Of a stretch of DNA of 40,136 bases, positions 7,874-16,180 are shown piece after piece; positions within the stretch are counted from its first letter, which is position 1; each line of letters begins with the position of its first letter. The notes beneath the pieces are model-generated. The model was not told where the DNA came from, did not search any database, and saw only the letters and a list, made by a program, of their open reading frames with translations. Source of the DNA: Ilumatobacteraceae bacterium (GTDB lineage: Bacteria > Actinomycetota > Acidimicrobiia > Acidimicrobiales > Ilumatobacteraceae); the NCBI GenBank assembly GCA_025463305.1, contig JAOBWK010000108.1, forward strand, positions 1 through 40,136, written 5' to 3'. The translations under genes were made by a program, and so were the position numbers.

Positions 7874-8608
7874 ATGTCGTCGCCCGTCATGCTCGTCACC
7901 GGTGGATCTCGTGGGATCGGCGCCGGCATCGCGATCGCGGCCAGCGCGGCGGGTTACGACGTCGCCATCACGTACGAGTCGAGCAGGGACGCCGCCGAGG
8001 CACTGGTCGCCGACGGCCACGCCGCGCTCGCGCTCCGGTCAGACGCTGGTGACCCGACGGCAGCGGCACCCACGTTCGCGGCCGTGCTCGAACGGTTCGG
8101 CCGCGTCGACGCGCTGATCAACAACGCAGGCGGTGGCGGCGCGTACGGCAGCATCGACGTCGTCGACGCGGAGATGCTCACCCGGCTGTGGGCCGTGAAC
8201 CTCACCGCTCCCTTCCTGTATGCGCAGGCAGCGGTGGCGCACATGTCCACCGATCACGGCGGCAGCGGCGGCAACATCGTCAACATCACGTCGAAGGCAG
8301 CGGTGCTCGGCGGAGCCGGCGAGTGGGTGCACTACGCGGCGTCGAAGGGGGCGTTGGAGACGATGACCACCGGCCTCGCCCGGGAGGTCGCGACTCAGGG
8401 CATCCGCGTCAACGCCGTGCGGCCCGGCCTCATCGTCACCGACTTCGACAAGGTGCTCTCCCCCGGTCGCACCGAGCGGATGCGCACGATGATCCCGATG
8501 CAGCGCACCGGTTCGGCGGCCGAGGTGGCCGCCGCCGTCATCTGGCTGTGCAGCGATGCTGCCAGCTACACCACCGGCACGTTCCTCGAGGTCACCGGCG
8601 GCCGCTGA
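7874..8608 (+). CDS. SDR family oxidoreductase (FabG-like)
   Basis: A 244-residue classical short-chain dehydrogenase. The NAD(P)-binding TGGSRGIG is at about residues 9-16, and NNAGGGG follows strand 4. The catalytic Ser is in NITSKAAVLGG, with Tyr and Lys in HYAASKGA; VRPGLIVTDF follows. All catalytic residues are present. Such enzymes reduce 3-oxoacyl groups or oxidise secondary alcohols. The tail (TGTFLEVTGGR) is the normal C-terminal dimer contact. The gene runs in line with the methyltransferase and the CoA-transferase, but each has its own TANNNT box, so they need not be one operon. Confidence 0.87.
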   Translation: MSSPVMLVTGGSRGIGAGIAIAASAAGYDVAITYESSRDAAEALVADGHAALALRSDAGDPTAAAPTFAAVLERFGRVDALINNAGGGGAYGSIDVVDAEMLTRLWAVNLTAPFLYAQAAVAHMSTDHGGSGGNIVNITSKAAVLGGAGEWVHYAASKGALETMTTGLAREVATQGIRVNAVRPGLIVTDFDKVLSPGRTERMRTMIPMQRTGSAAEVAAAVIWLCSDAASYTTGTFLEVTGGR

Positions 8609-8647
8609 CGCCGGAGGTCGACCCCCGTCACCTCACAGGGCGTCGGA

Positions 8648-8653
8648 TACGGT
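8648..8653 (+). promoter_or_regulatory. -10 box (TACGGT) of the CoA-transferase, leaderless
   Basis: TACGGT ends seven bases before the ATG at 8661. A GTG at 8652 lies inside the box, which argues for the ATG as the true start. Confidence 0.5.
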
Positions 8654-8660
8654 GACCGCC

Positions 8661-9908
8661 ATGCAGCTCGGAGACATCGCCAACGCCGGAGCCATCGCCA
8701 ACGGCAAGCCGCTCGACGGGGTGCGGATCCTCACCCTCGAGCAGATGCAGGCGCTCCCCTACGCCACCCAGCTCCTCGCCCGCCTCGGTGCGACCGTGGT
8801 GAAGGTCGAGCACCCCAAGGGCGGCGACCTCGGCCGTGGCTCGCTGCCGGCGATGAAGGATCCCGAGGGTCGCAACGTCGGCGCCACCTTCGTGCGCAAC
8901 AACCTCAACAAGCGCTCGATCTGCGTCGATCTCAAGGCACCCGAGGGCCGCGACCTGATCCTGAAGCTCGCCCCGAAGTTCGACATCGTCGCCGAGAACT
9001 TCAAGGGTGGCGCGCTCGCCAAGATGGGCCTCGGCTACGACGACATCCGCACCGTGCACCCGGCCGCGATCTACCTCTCGATCAGCGGCTTCGGTAACAC
9101 CACCGAGACGCCGTACGACGGTTGGCCCGCCTACGCCGGCGTCGCGGAGGCGATGAGCGGTCTCTACGACTGGAAGCGCCAGCCCGGGCAACCGCCGGCC
9201 ATCAGCCCCGTCGGCGCGCTCGGCGACATCGGCACCTCGCTGTTCGGCGTGATCGGCGTGCTCGCCGCGCTTCGCCAGCGCGACGCCACCGGCATCGGCC
9301 AGTACGTCGACGTCGCGATGTTCGACGCGATGGTGTCGTTCGCCGACGTGGTCGTGAACTACTGGTCGATGGGCGAGCGCCCCGAGCCCGGCCGCGGCCT
9401 GAGCATGATCCTCGACGGGTTCGAGGCCGGCACCGGCTGGTTCATGATCCAGATCGGGCGCGAGCACGAGTTCGCCCGCCTCGCCGAATTGATCGGCAAG
9501 CCGGAGTGGACCAGCGACCCCCGGTTCGCGACCCGTCCGCTGTGGCGCCAGAACATCGAGCACATCCGCGCCGGCGTGTACGAGTGGGCGTCATCGATGA
9601 CCAACATCGAGGCCTGCCAGGCGCTCGCCAAGGCCGGGGTCGCCGCGGGTCCGTGCCTGAGCGCGCAGCAGGTCATCGACGACCCGCACGTCGCCGCGCA
9701 CCACATGCTCGTCGAGATGCCCCGCGTCGACGGCGTCGCCGAGCCCGTCATCTCACCCGGCAACCCGATCAAGATGAGCGCCGTCGCCGAGGGTCCCGAG
9801 ACCCGCGTGCCGTGGCTCGGCGAGCACACCGACGAGGTGCTGGCCGCCGAGCTCGACCTCACCGCCGACGAGATCGCCACCCTCCGCGCGAGCGGCATCA
9901 TCGCCTGA
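8661..9908 (+). CDS. CaiB/BaiF family III CoA-transferase
   Basis: A 415-residue family III CoA-transferase. It shows the ARLGATVVKVEHPKGGD opening, the LNKRSICVDLKAPEGRD segment, and Asp189 in GALGDIGTSLFG, which fits the catalytic aspartate that forms a mixed anhydride with the acyl group. The later QRDATGIGQYVDVAMFDAM block is also diagnostic. Enzymes of this family move CoA between acids, or racemise 2-methylacyl-CoAs (AMACR type). The latter is plausible where steroid side chains are degraded, but that is an inference. The stop is 64 bases from the convergent acyl-CoA ligase stop. Confidence 0.9.
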   Translation: MQLGDIANAGAIANGKPLDGVRILTLEQMQALPYATQLLARLGATVVKVEHPKGGDLGRGSLPAMKDPEGRNVGATFVRNNLNKRSICVDLKAPEGRDLILKLAPKFDIVAENFKGGALAKMGLGYDDIRTVHPAAIYLSISGFGNTTETPYDGWPAYAGVAEAMSGLYDWKRQPGQPPAISPVGALGDIGTSLFGVIGVLAALRQRDATGIGQYVDVAMFDAMVSFADVVVNYWSMGERPEPGRGLSMILDGFEAGTGWFMIQIGREHEFARLAELIGKPEWTSDPRFATRPLWRQNIEHIRAGVYEWASSMTNIEACQALAKAGVAAGPCLSAQQVIDDPHVAAHHMLVEMPRVDGVAEPVISPGNPIKMSAVAEGPETRVPWLGEHTDEVLAAELDLTADEIATLRASGIIA

Positions 9909-9972
9909 AGAGTGGTTCTCCGCGTGAAAACAACCCCACTGCAGGGCAACGCCCTTCGCCGAACCGATCTCG
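9909..9972. terminator. Convergent gap with weak hairpins
   Basis: The 64 bases between two convergent stops contain AGGGC-AAC-GCCCT (9943-9955) and an imperfect outer pair AGTGG/CCACT (about 9910-9940). Both stems are short and there is no T-run, so a terminator role is only suggested by position. Confidence 0.3.
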
Positions 9973-11415
9973 TCAGGAGCGCGAATCGCGGAGGGCGCTG
10001 CGGCGGACCTTGCCGTCGTGGCCGCGGACCTCGTCGGTGACGAACTCGAACGTGCGCGGGATCTTGTAGCGCACGAGCCGTTCGGCCAGGAACGCGCGCA
10101 GCTCGTCGACGTCGATGGGCTCGCTGATCTGGACGACGGCGTGGATGCGGTTGCCGAGGTCCTCGTCGGGCAGGCCGATCGCCGCGCACGACACCACGGC
10201 TGGATGCTCGTCGATGGCGGCCTCGATCTCGGCCGGGTAGATGTTGGCACCACCGGACAGGATCATGTCGCTGCGCCGATCGGCGAGGTACAGGTAGCCG
10301 TCGGCGTCCATCGAGCCCATGTCGCCAAGGCTCTCCCAGCCGTCAGGGCTGGTGCGCGCCTCGGCACCGATGTACTCGTAGGTCCTCCGGTCGGTGCCGG
10401 TGCGCATGAACACCTCGCCGACCTCACCGGTCGGCAGCACCTCGAACGTCTCCGGATCCTGGATGCGCATCTCGCCCGACACCGGGCGGCCGACGGTGCC
10501 GCGGTGCGCCATCCACTCGTCGCCACGCACGACGGTGACCGACTGGGCCTCGGTGCCCGCGTACAGCTCGAAGATCTTCTCGCCGCCGAGCCAGTCGATC
10601 CACGCCTCCTTCAACCACGGCGGGCAGGGCGAGGCCATGTGCCACACGGTCTGCAGCGACGACACGTCGTAGCGGTCGCGCACCTCGTCGGGCAGACGGG
10701 TGATCCGCTGCATCATCGTCGGCACGAGCAGCATCCAGTCGGCACGGTGGCGATCGATCGCGGCGAGGGTCGCCTCGGCATCGAACTTGGGCAGGATCAC
10801 GACGTGGTTGCCGGCCATCAGACCGCCGTTCGAGAAGCTGAACGGGGCGTTGTGGTAGAGCGGCCCGGGCACGATCACCACACCGTCGCGACGTTGGCCG
10901 AGGCCCTGCACCTCGGTGTTGGCGATGCTCGGATCCGTGGCGACGATCAGCTTCGGACGCCCCGTCGATCCCCCGGACGTCGGCGCCTTCCAGTGATCGC
11001 TGAACGCGTCGGGCAGCTGTGCATCGTCGAGTGTCGGGTCCGGCTCGTAGCCGGCGGGGATCACCGTGCGGCCCGGGTGGGCGGCCGGATCGGCGCCGAC
11101 GACGAGCGAGGAATCGGCCAGCTCGACGATGGCTGTGCGCTCGCGGTCGGGCAGCCGGTAGCTGATCGGCTGGGGCGTTGCGCCGAGCTTCCATGCGGCG
11201 ATGCACGCCTCGAAGAAGCCGATCGAGTTCGGCAGCCCGATGGTCACGAACGAGTTCCGGGTCACGCCCAGCGCCGCGTAGGCGCGGGCGAGGCGGTTGG
11301 TGCGGGCCTCCAGCTCGGCCCACGTGATCGAGTCGTCGGCGCACGAGATCGCGACACGGTCAGGCTGGCGCGCGGCGTTGTCTGCGATCGCGCGGCTGTA
11401 CGTCAACATGACCAT
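9973..11415 (-). CDS. AMP-dependent acyl-CoA synthetase/ligase
   Basis: A 480-residue ANL-superfamily ligase. The ATP-binding P-loop is TSGGSTGRPK at about residues 146-155. Later come LYAGTEAQ, the hinge region LYLADRRSDMILSGGANIYP, and a C-terminal DGKVRR containing the likely adenylation lysine. It activates a carboxylic acid with ATP and joins it to CoA. It lies 10 bases downstream of the Rieske oxygenase gene and is surely co-transcribed with it, so its acid may be a product or substrate of that oxygenase. The steroid setting makes bile-acid-like or ring-derived acids possible but unproven. Start at ATG 11415, or the in-frame ATG two codons later. Confidence 0.88.
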   Translation of the reverse strand: MVMLTYSRAIADNAARQPDRVAISCADDSITWAELEARTNRLARAYAALGVTRNSFVTIGLPNSIGFFEACIAAWKLGATPQPISYRLPDRERTAIVELADSSLVVGADPAAHPGRTVIPAGYEPDPTLDDAQLPDAFSDHWKAPTSGGSTGRPKLIVATDPSIANTEVQGLGQRRDGVVIVPGPLYHNAPFSFSNGGLMAGNHVVILPKFDAEATLAAIDRHRADWMLLVPTMMQRITRLPDEVRDRYDVSSLQTVWHMASPCPPWLKEAWIDWLGGEKIFELYAGTEAQSVTVVRGDEWMAHRGTVGRPVSGEMRIQDPETFEVLPTGEVGEVFMRTGTDRRTYEYIGAEARTSPDGWESLGDMGSMDADGYLYLADRRSDMILSGGANIYPAEIEAAIDEHPAVVSCAAIGLPDEDLGNRIHAVVQISEPIDVDELRAFLAERLVRYKIPRTFEFVTDEVRGHDGKVRRSALRDSRS

Positions 11416-11425
11416 GGCGTTCCCC

Positions 11426-12595
11426 TCAGGACTGCGGCGGCTGCGCGATCGCCTCGCGCCACGCGTTGTGCCAGTGCTGCAGCATCGGCTCGACCGTGCC
11501 GAACACGAACCGTGACAGCCCGGCCTCCGCGCCGCGCTGGCACTGCTCGGCCACCGGGAAGTCCTCGCCGCCGAGGATCTTGATCGTGAAGCCGGACCCG
11601 AGCTTGCGCGCGGCGCGCTCCTCCTCGGAGGTGATCGGATGGATGCTGGCCTCGGTGATCTCCACCGTCGACTCCCCCGGCCGGCTGCCGGGGTAGATCC
11701 GCAGCATCTGGCTGCTCGACGGTGTCTCGAGGATCACGCAGCTCGGGAAGAACATGTGCACCAGCGTCAACGGCGCCGGCTCGGGCCACTCGCTCTCGGG
11801 CAGATCGACGATGCCCGGATCGGCGAAGGTGGGGAAGACCCAGCGGGCGTGCTGCCCGAACGTGTCGCTCACCGCGTGGTTCATCACGAACGAGCTCAGC
11901 GAGTCGCGATGCAGGAACTTGACGTGGTACGCCTCGAGGTTGACGTCGACCGTGATCTTCCAGTTGCACTGCAGCGTGAACGTCTCGGTGCACACGACCT
12001 CGTGCTCGTCGTAGCCCATGTCGGCGATGTGCGGCGCGATCGATGCAAGGTGCTCGGCGGGATCCACGTCGTCGCTGAGGCTCACCACGAGCAGGCCGTG
12101 GACGCTGGCGATCCGCAGCGGCACGAGCGACAGCTCGTCGCGCGGGATCTCGGCGAAGGCCCACGCCTCGGGTTGGCCGACGAGGGCACCGCAGCCGTCG
12201 AAGACCCACGCGTGGTACGGGCACGTGAACCGTCGCGCCTCGCCACAACCGTCGGCCACCTGCGCGCCGCGATGGGTGCAGGCGTTGAGGAACGCATGGA
12301 GCTCGCCATCGCCATCGCGGGTGATCAGCACCGGGATGCCGGCGACCTGCTTGGTGACGAAGGTGTTCGGCCCGGGCAGCTCGCCCGCCCAGCCGACCAC
12401 GTGCGCGCCACGACGGAACAGCACCTCGCGCTCGCGCTCGAACCGCACGGGATCCGTGAACGCACTTGCCGGCTCGGACACCGCATGCGGTGCGGTGTCG
12501 AGCGAACGATCGCGGATGCGGTCGACCATGCGCCGGGTGAGGTCCGCCGGGAACCGTGTCGTCGGGCGCGTCGGCGCCTCGTCCAGATCCGTCAT
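11426..12595 (-). CDS. Rieske non-haem iron oxygenase, alpha subunit
   Basis: A 389-residue aromatic-ring-hydroxylating oxygenase. The Rieske [2Fe-2S] site is CTHRG...CPYHAW (about residues 111-135). The catalytic domain has NWKITVDVNLEAYHVKFLH, giving two His ligands for the mononuclear iron and the bridging acidic residue. No reductase or ferredoxin gene is adjacent, so electrons must come from elsewhere in the genome. The N-terminus and Rieske spacing do not look like KshA, so a ring-hydroxylase or demethylase role is more likely than steroid 9-alpha-hydroxylation. First gene of a two-gene operon with the acyl-CoA ligase; divergent from an SDR gene. ATG at 12595 is preceded by a G-rich stretch rather than a clear TANNNT box. 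Confidence 0.9.
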   Translation of the reverse strand: MTDLDEAPTRPTTRFPADLTRRMVDRIRDRSLDTAPHAVSEPASAFTDPVRFEREREVLFRRGAHVVGWAGELPGPNTFVTKQVAGIPVLITRDGDGELHAFLNACTHRGAQVADGCGEARRFTCPYHAWVFDGCGALVGQPEAWAFAEIPRDELSLVPLRIASVHGLLVVSLSDDVDPAEHLASIAPHIADMGYDEHEVVCTETFTLQCNWKITVDVNLEAYHVKFLHRDSLSSFVMNHAVSDTFGQHARWVFPTFADPGIVDLPESEWPEPAPLTLVHMFFPSCVILETPSSSQMLRIYPGSRPGESTVEITEASIHPITSEEERAARKLGSGFTIKILGGEDFPVAEQCQRGAEAGLSRFVFGTVEPMLQHWHNAWREAIAQPPQS

Positions 12596-12670
12596 GCATG
12601 CCCCCGAGCCATCGGAACAGTGTGTCAGAACTCCTCGATCAGGGCAGACGCGGAGCCGGGCGATCCATGG

Positions 12671-12676
12671 CAGGAT
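12671..12676 (+). promoter_or_regulatory. Possible -10 box (CAGGAT) of the SDR gene
   Basis: CAGGAT, with A2 and T6 conserved, ends six bases before the ATG at 12683 in the 87-base gap between divergent genes. Confidence 0.35.
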
Positions 12677-12682
12677 GCTGCG

Positions 12683-13597
12683 ATGAGCGAGCCGAAGTGG
12701 TCCGAGACCGACATCCCCGACCAGACCGGCCGCACCGCACTGGTGACAGGAGCGAACTCGGGCATCGGCTACGAGGCCGCCCGCGCGCTCGCCCAGCGCG
12801 GGGCCAAGGTGCTGCTCGGCTGCCGCAACCCGGAGAAGGCCGCGACCGCGCTCGAGCGGATCCGCGTGTCCGCACCCGGTGCCGACGTCCAGGTCCTGCC
12901 GCTCGACCTCGCCGACCTCTCGTCGGTCCGTGCGGCGGCGACCACCGTCAACGACAGCGAGCCGAAGCTCGATCTGCTGATCAACAACGCCGGTGTGATG
13001 GCCCTGCCGCTCAGCCGCACGGCCGACGGGTTCGAGATGCAGTTCGGCACCAACCACCTCGGCCACTTCGCGCTCACCGGGCTCCTGCTCGACCGCCTGA
13101 ACGCCGCGCCGGCCGCACGCGTGGTGAGCGTGAGCAGCCAGGGGCATCGGATGGGCCGCATCGCGTTCGACGACCTCGACGCCACCGAGGGCTACCACCG
13201 CTGGCTGCGCTACGGGCAGAGCAAGGTGGCCAACCTGCTGTTCACGTACGAGCTGCAGCGGCGGCTGCTGGCCGCCGACTCCACCACGATCGCGCTGGCC
13301 TGCCACCCCGGTGGGTCCAACACCGAGCTGGGGCGCGACGCAGGGTTCTTGATGAAGACGTTCCAGCCGATCGCCAACCTGGTCATGCATTCGGCGACGA
13401 TGGGCGCGCTCCCCACGCTGCGCGCCGCCACCGATCCGATGGCGAAGGGCTCCGACTACTACGGCCCCGACGGCATCAGCCAGACGCGCGGCTTCCCGAT
13501 CAAGGTCCACTCGAGCGCGTACAGCCACAAGGCCGATGTCGCCCGTCAGCTGTGGACCGTGTCGGAGGAGATGACCGGGGTCAGCTGGTTGGACTGA
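12683..13597 (+). CDS. SDR family oxidoreductase (retinol dehydrogenase-like)
   Basis: A 304-residue short-chain dehydrogenase of the RDH/WW-oxidoreductase-like group. It has the NADP motif TGANSGIG, LLINNAGVM, TNHLGHFALTG, the catalytic Ser in VVSVSSQGH, and Tyr-x3-Lys in RYGQSK. The family oxidises or reduces hydrophobic alcohols and ketones, including retinoids and steroids. The gene is divergent from the Rieske operon, and its last 17 bases overlap the convergent MFS gene. The start is set by the conserved DQTGRTALVTG strand and the nearby -10-like box. Confidence 0.87.
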   Translation: MSEPKWSETDIPDQTGRTALVTGANSGIGYEAARALAQRGAKVLLGCRNPEKAATALERIRVSAPGADVQVLPLDLADLSSVRAAATTVNDSEPKLDLLINNAGVMALPLSRTADGFEMQFGTNHLGHFALTGLLLDRLNAAPAARVVSVSSQGHRMGRIAFDDLDATEGYHRWLRYGQSKVANLLFTYELQRRLLAADSTTIALACHPGGSNTELGRDAGFLMKTFQPIANLVMHSATMGALPTLRAATDPMAKGSDYYGPDGISQTRGFPIKVHSSAYSHKADVARQLWTVSEEMTGVSWLD

Positions 13598-14924
13598 CCG
13601 TCGCGGCAGATCGACTCACGAGTCGCTGATCGATCACTGCGGTGATCTGCTCGGGTGTGGCGTCCAGATCGCGCCACAAGCCCGTGACGGCCAGCACGAC
13701 CACCAGCGTCAACAGTGCACCGGCGTCGAGCAGGAGCGTGGTGTGGAACCCGATCGCGTCGCCGAGCGAGCCGAGGATCTGCGAGCCGATCGGCAGGCCG
13801 GCGAGCAGACCGAACAGGTAGAAGCTCATCGCCCTCCCGCGGTACTCGTCGGGCACGGTGCCCTGGATGAGCGTGTTCAGCGCGACGGCGACCGCGAGGT
13901 GACCGAGCCCGGCGATGAAGAACGCGATCTGGCCGACGAAGTACACGTGCGTCAGCGGGACAAGACCGACGCCGACCACGAACATCATGAACCCCACCAT
14001 CATCTGCACCGAGCGGCGCAGGCGATCGCCGAGGCGGATGGTGGCGATCGACGACGTCACCGCGCCGATGCCGTACGCCGCGAGCAGGCCGGCGTTCGAC
14101 TCGCTGGAGTGGTGGAAGATGCGCTCGCTGATCGCCGAGGCGACGTACTGCACCGACTGGCCGAGCGTTGCGACGAACAGGGCCAGGATCACGGCGAGCC
14201 GCAGCGGCCGGCGGTTCCAGAGGTACGCCGCACCCTCCTTCAGCCCCTGCCACACCTTCTGCTCGCGGGCCGCCACCATGTTGGCCCGCGGCCGGATCAG
14301 CAAGAGCGTGACGATGACGAGCAGGTACGACACGGCGTCGAACAGGATGCATGCGCCGGTGCCCCACAGCTGCACGATGATCCCGGCGAACGCTGGGCCG
14401 ATCGCGCGGGCCATGGTGTACTGGGTGCTGTTCAGCCGCACTGCGGCCATCATGTCTTCCTGCGGCACCAGCAGGGGCACGAACGACTGCCAGGTCGCCG
14501 CCTGGAACCCGGCGGTGACGCCGTTGACGAAACCGATGCCGACGATCCATGCCGGCGAGACGACGTGGCCGACGTAGACGCCCCACAGCACGAAGCCCGT
14601 GCACATCTGCACGGTCTGGGTGACGCGGAGCATGTTCTGGCGCGACACCCGGTCGGCGAGCACGCCCGCGTATGGCGTCAGCAGCAGCGCGGGCACGAGG
14701 CTCACCACGGTCGAGAGACCGAGCCACGTGCCGCTGTTGGTGAGGTTGTAGAGCAGCGCCTGCACGGCGACGAGCTGCATCCAGCTGCCCCCGTTGCTGA
14801 TGGCAGCGGCAGAGAAGAAGATCGTGAAGTCGCGGTGACGGAAGACCCGCATCGAGTCGCCCTTGGTGGAGGGCGGCAGCGACGCCTCCGCGATCTCGGT
14901 GTCGAGCTCCGGCGCCTCGGACAT
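13581..14924 (-). CDS. MFS transporter (EntS/MFS_3-like), last gene of the ipd operon
   Basis: A 447-residue major facilitator protein with about 12 predicted membrane helices. It has the MFS_3 features of bacterial efflux carriers: the loop-2 motif GVLADRVSRQ and the AMSFYLFGLLAGLPIGSQ helix in the second half. A cytoplasmic N-tail of about 30 residues (SEAPELDTEIAEASLPP) is acidic. It starts seven bases after the SDR stop, so it is transcribed with the HIP-degradation genes. It could import a steroid catabolite such as HIP or export a CoA-free intermediate; direction and substrate are inferences. Its 3' end overlaps the convergent SDR gene by 17 bases. ATG at 14924 is preferred over one 19 codons upstream, which would overlap the previous gene. 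Confidence 0.87.
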   Translation of the reverse strand: MSEAPELDTEIAEASLPPSTKGDSMRVFRHRDFTIFFSAAAISNGGSWMQLVAVQALLYNLTNSGTWLGLSTVVSLVPALLLTPYAGVLADRVSRQNMLRVTQTVQMCTGFVLWGVYVGHVVSPAWIVGIGFVNGVTAGFQAATWQSFVPLLVPQEDMMAAVRLNSTQYTMARAIGPAFAGIIVQLWGTGACILFDAVSYLLVIVTLLLIRPRANMVAAREQKVWQGLKEGAAYLWNRRPLRLAVILALFVATLGQSVQYVASAISERIFHHSSESNAGLLAAYGIGAVTSSIATIRLGDRLRRSVQMMVGFMMFVVGVGLVPLTHVYFVGQIAFFIAGLGHLAVAVALNTLIQGTVPDEYRGRAMSFYLFGLLAGLPIGSQILGSLGDAIGFHTTLLLDAGALLTLVVVLAVTGLWRDLDATPEQITAVIDQRLVSRSAATVSPTS

Positions 14925-14931
14925 CAGGGGT

Positions 14932-15720
14932 TCACAGGTCCGGGAGCCCCATGTCGAAGTTCGGCACGCGCAGGCCACCATCGACGTGCAGGGACTGACC
15001 CGTCATGTACGACGATGCCGGGCTGCACAGGTACAGGACCGCGGCGGCGATGTCGTCGGCGACGCCGAGGCGGCGCAGCGGCGTGGCGTCCTCGATGGCC
15101 TTGCGCACCTCGGGGTCGCGCATGATGACCTCGAGCGACTCGGTGTGGATCGAGCCGGGTGCGACCGCGTTGACGCGGATGCGCGGCGCGAGGTCGGCGG
15201 CGAGCAACTTGGTGCCGTGGTCGAGCGCGGCCTTGACCATGCCGTAGGTGCTGAAGCCGCGGGCGACGAGGTGCGCCATCGTCGTCGTGATCATCACGAT
15301 GGAGCCGTGACCCGCCGCGAGCATGTGCGGCACCGCGGCGCGCGACATCCGGATCGGGCCGGTGACGTTGAAGTCGAACGCGTCGTTGAGCTTCTTGTCG
15401 GTGCCGCGCATGAACGGCGCCGGCATGGTTCCTCCGACCACGTTGACGAGCGCGTGCAGCGCGCCGAACTCGGCGACGACCTTGTCGAGCGCGGCGACGT
15501 CGTCGCCCTCCTCCTCAACGGCCTGGATCACGAGGGCCCGGCGACCGAACGCACGGATGCCAGCGGCCGTCTCCTCGAGTTGGCTGAGCGTTCGGGCGCG
15601 GATCGCGACGTCGGCGCCGGCCTCGGCCAGCGCGAGCGCGCTCGCTGCGCCGATGCCGCGCCCGGCACCGTTGACGAACGCCACCTGACCGTCCATCCGG
15701 TACATCTGCATCACGGTCAT
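14932..15720 (-). CDS. SDR of the HIP-degradation operon (resembles mycobacterial Rv3548c)
   Basis: A 262-residue SDR. From memory it resembles M. tuberculosis Rv3548c, particularly in the VGGTMP segment, the ATPLRRLG block and the DGGLRVPNFDMGLPDL tail. Several usual motifs are altered. TGxxxGIG is NGAGRGIG, NNAG is NVVGG, and the catalytic Ser position before Tyr-x3-Lys (STYGMVK) is Thr in MITTTMAH. Tyr and Lys are intact, so it is probably still a dehydrogenase. The exact step in steroid ring C/D breakdown is not established. It begins one base after the MaoC-like stop and ends seven bases before the MFS gene. Confidence 0.85.
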   Translation of the reverse strand: MTVMQMYRMDGQVAFVNGAGRGIGAASALALAEAGADVAIRARTLSQLEETAAGIRAFGRRALVIQAVEEEGDDVAALDKVVAEFGALHALVNVVGGTMPAPFMRGTDKKLNDAFDFNVTGPIRMSRAAVPHMLAAGHGSIVMITTTMAHLVARGFSTYGMVKAALDHGTKLLAADLAPRIRVNAVAPGSIHTESLEVIMRDPEVRKAIEDATPLRRLGVADDIAAAVLYLCSPASSYMTGQSLHVDGGLRVPNFDMGLPDL

Positions 15721-15721
15721 G

Positions 15722-16177
15722 TCAGGCTCCAGTGCTGGCGGTGGGCGGCGCCGGGTTCAACCAGCGGGACAGCGATTCGATCACACACGTCTCGGCATCG
15801 TCGGGTCCGGGCGCGTCGCGCTCGCCATCTCGTTCGATGGTGATGACCATCGTCGTCTGGATGCCGTCACGCACGTCGGCCACCTCGACGAGGCTGGCCC
15901 GCCCGCGCACGCGGTCGCCGGCCCGCAGTGGCGCGCCGAGCTGCACGGCCTGGGTGCCGTAGTTGACGCCGAGCGAGTAGCCACGGACCTCGACGATCTG
16001 CGGCAGGAACATGTTCGACAGGCTGACGGCGAAGTACGCGCGCGTCGGGTCGCCCGTCGCGGCGATGTAGTCGTCGATGCGTGCCGGCGTGATCTCGAAC
16101 CACTCGCTGGTGCCGAGCGACATCCCGACCGCGGCGCGAACCGCGTCTTCGCCGTCGAGGACGGTCTGCGCGCCCAC
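15722..16177 (-). CDS. MaoC/NodN-like hot-dog protein lacking the hydratase dyad segment
   Basis: A 151-residue single hot-dog domain. It begins like NodN-type MaoC proteins (VGMSLGTSEWFEIT) and later has LPQIVEVRGYSLGVNYG and AGDRVRGRASLVEV. In active members the stretch after ATGD carries the hydratase-2 motif, with Asp and His about five residues apart. Here ATGDP goes straight to TRAYFAVSLSNMFLPQ, so roughly 20 residues including that His are missing. It may be a non-catalytic partner, a thioesterase-like binder, or a divergent enzyme. It starts with GTG three bases after the ipdC stop, so it belongs to the operon. Family confident, activity open. Confidence 0.75.
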   Translation of the reverse strand: MGAQTVLDGEDAVRAAVGMSLGTSEWFEITPARIDDYIAATGDPTRAYFAVSLSNMFLPQIVEVRGYSLGVNYGTQAVQLGAPLRAGDRVRGRASLVEVADVRDGIQTTMVITIERDGERDAPGPDDAETCVIESLSRWLNPAPPTASTGA

Positions 16178-16180
16178 GGC

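Noticed and set aside
10018..11583. A 521-codon plus-strand open frame opposite the acyl-CoA ligase
   Set aside because: Composition rich in His, Arg and Val from antisense codons; the ligase motifs on the minus strand are decisive.
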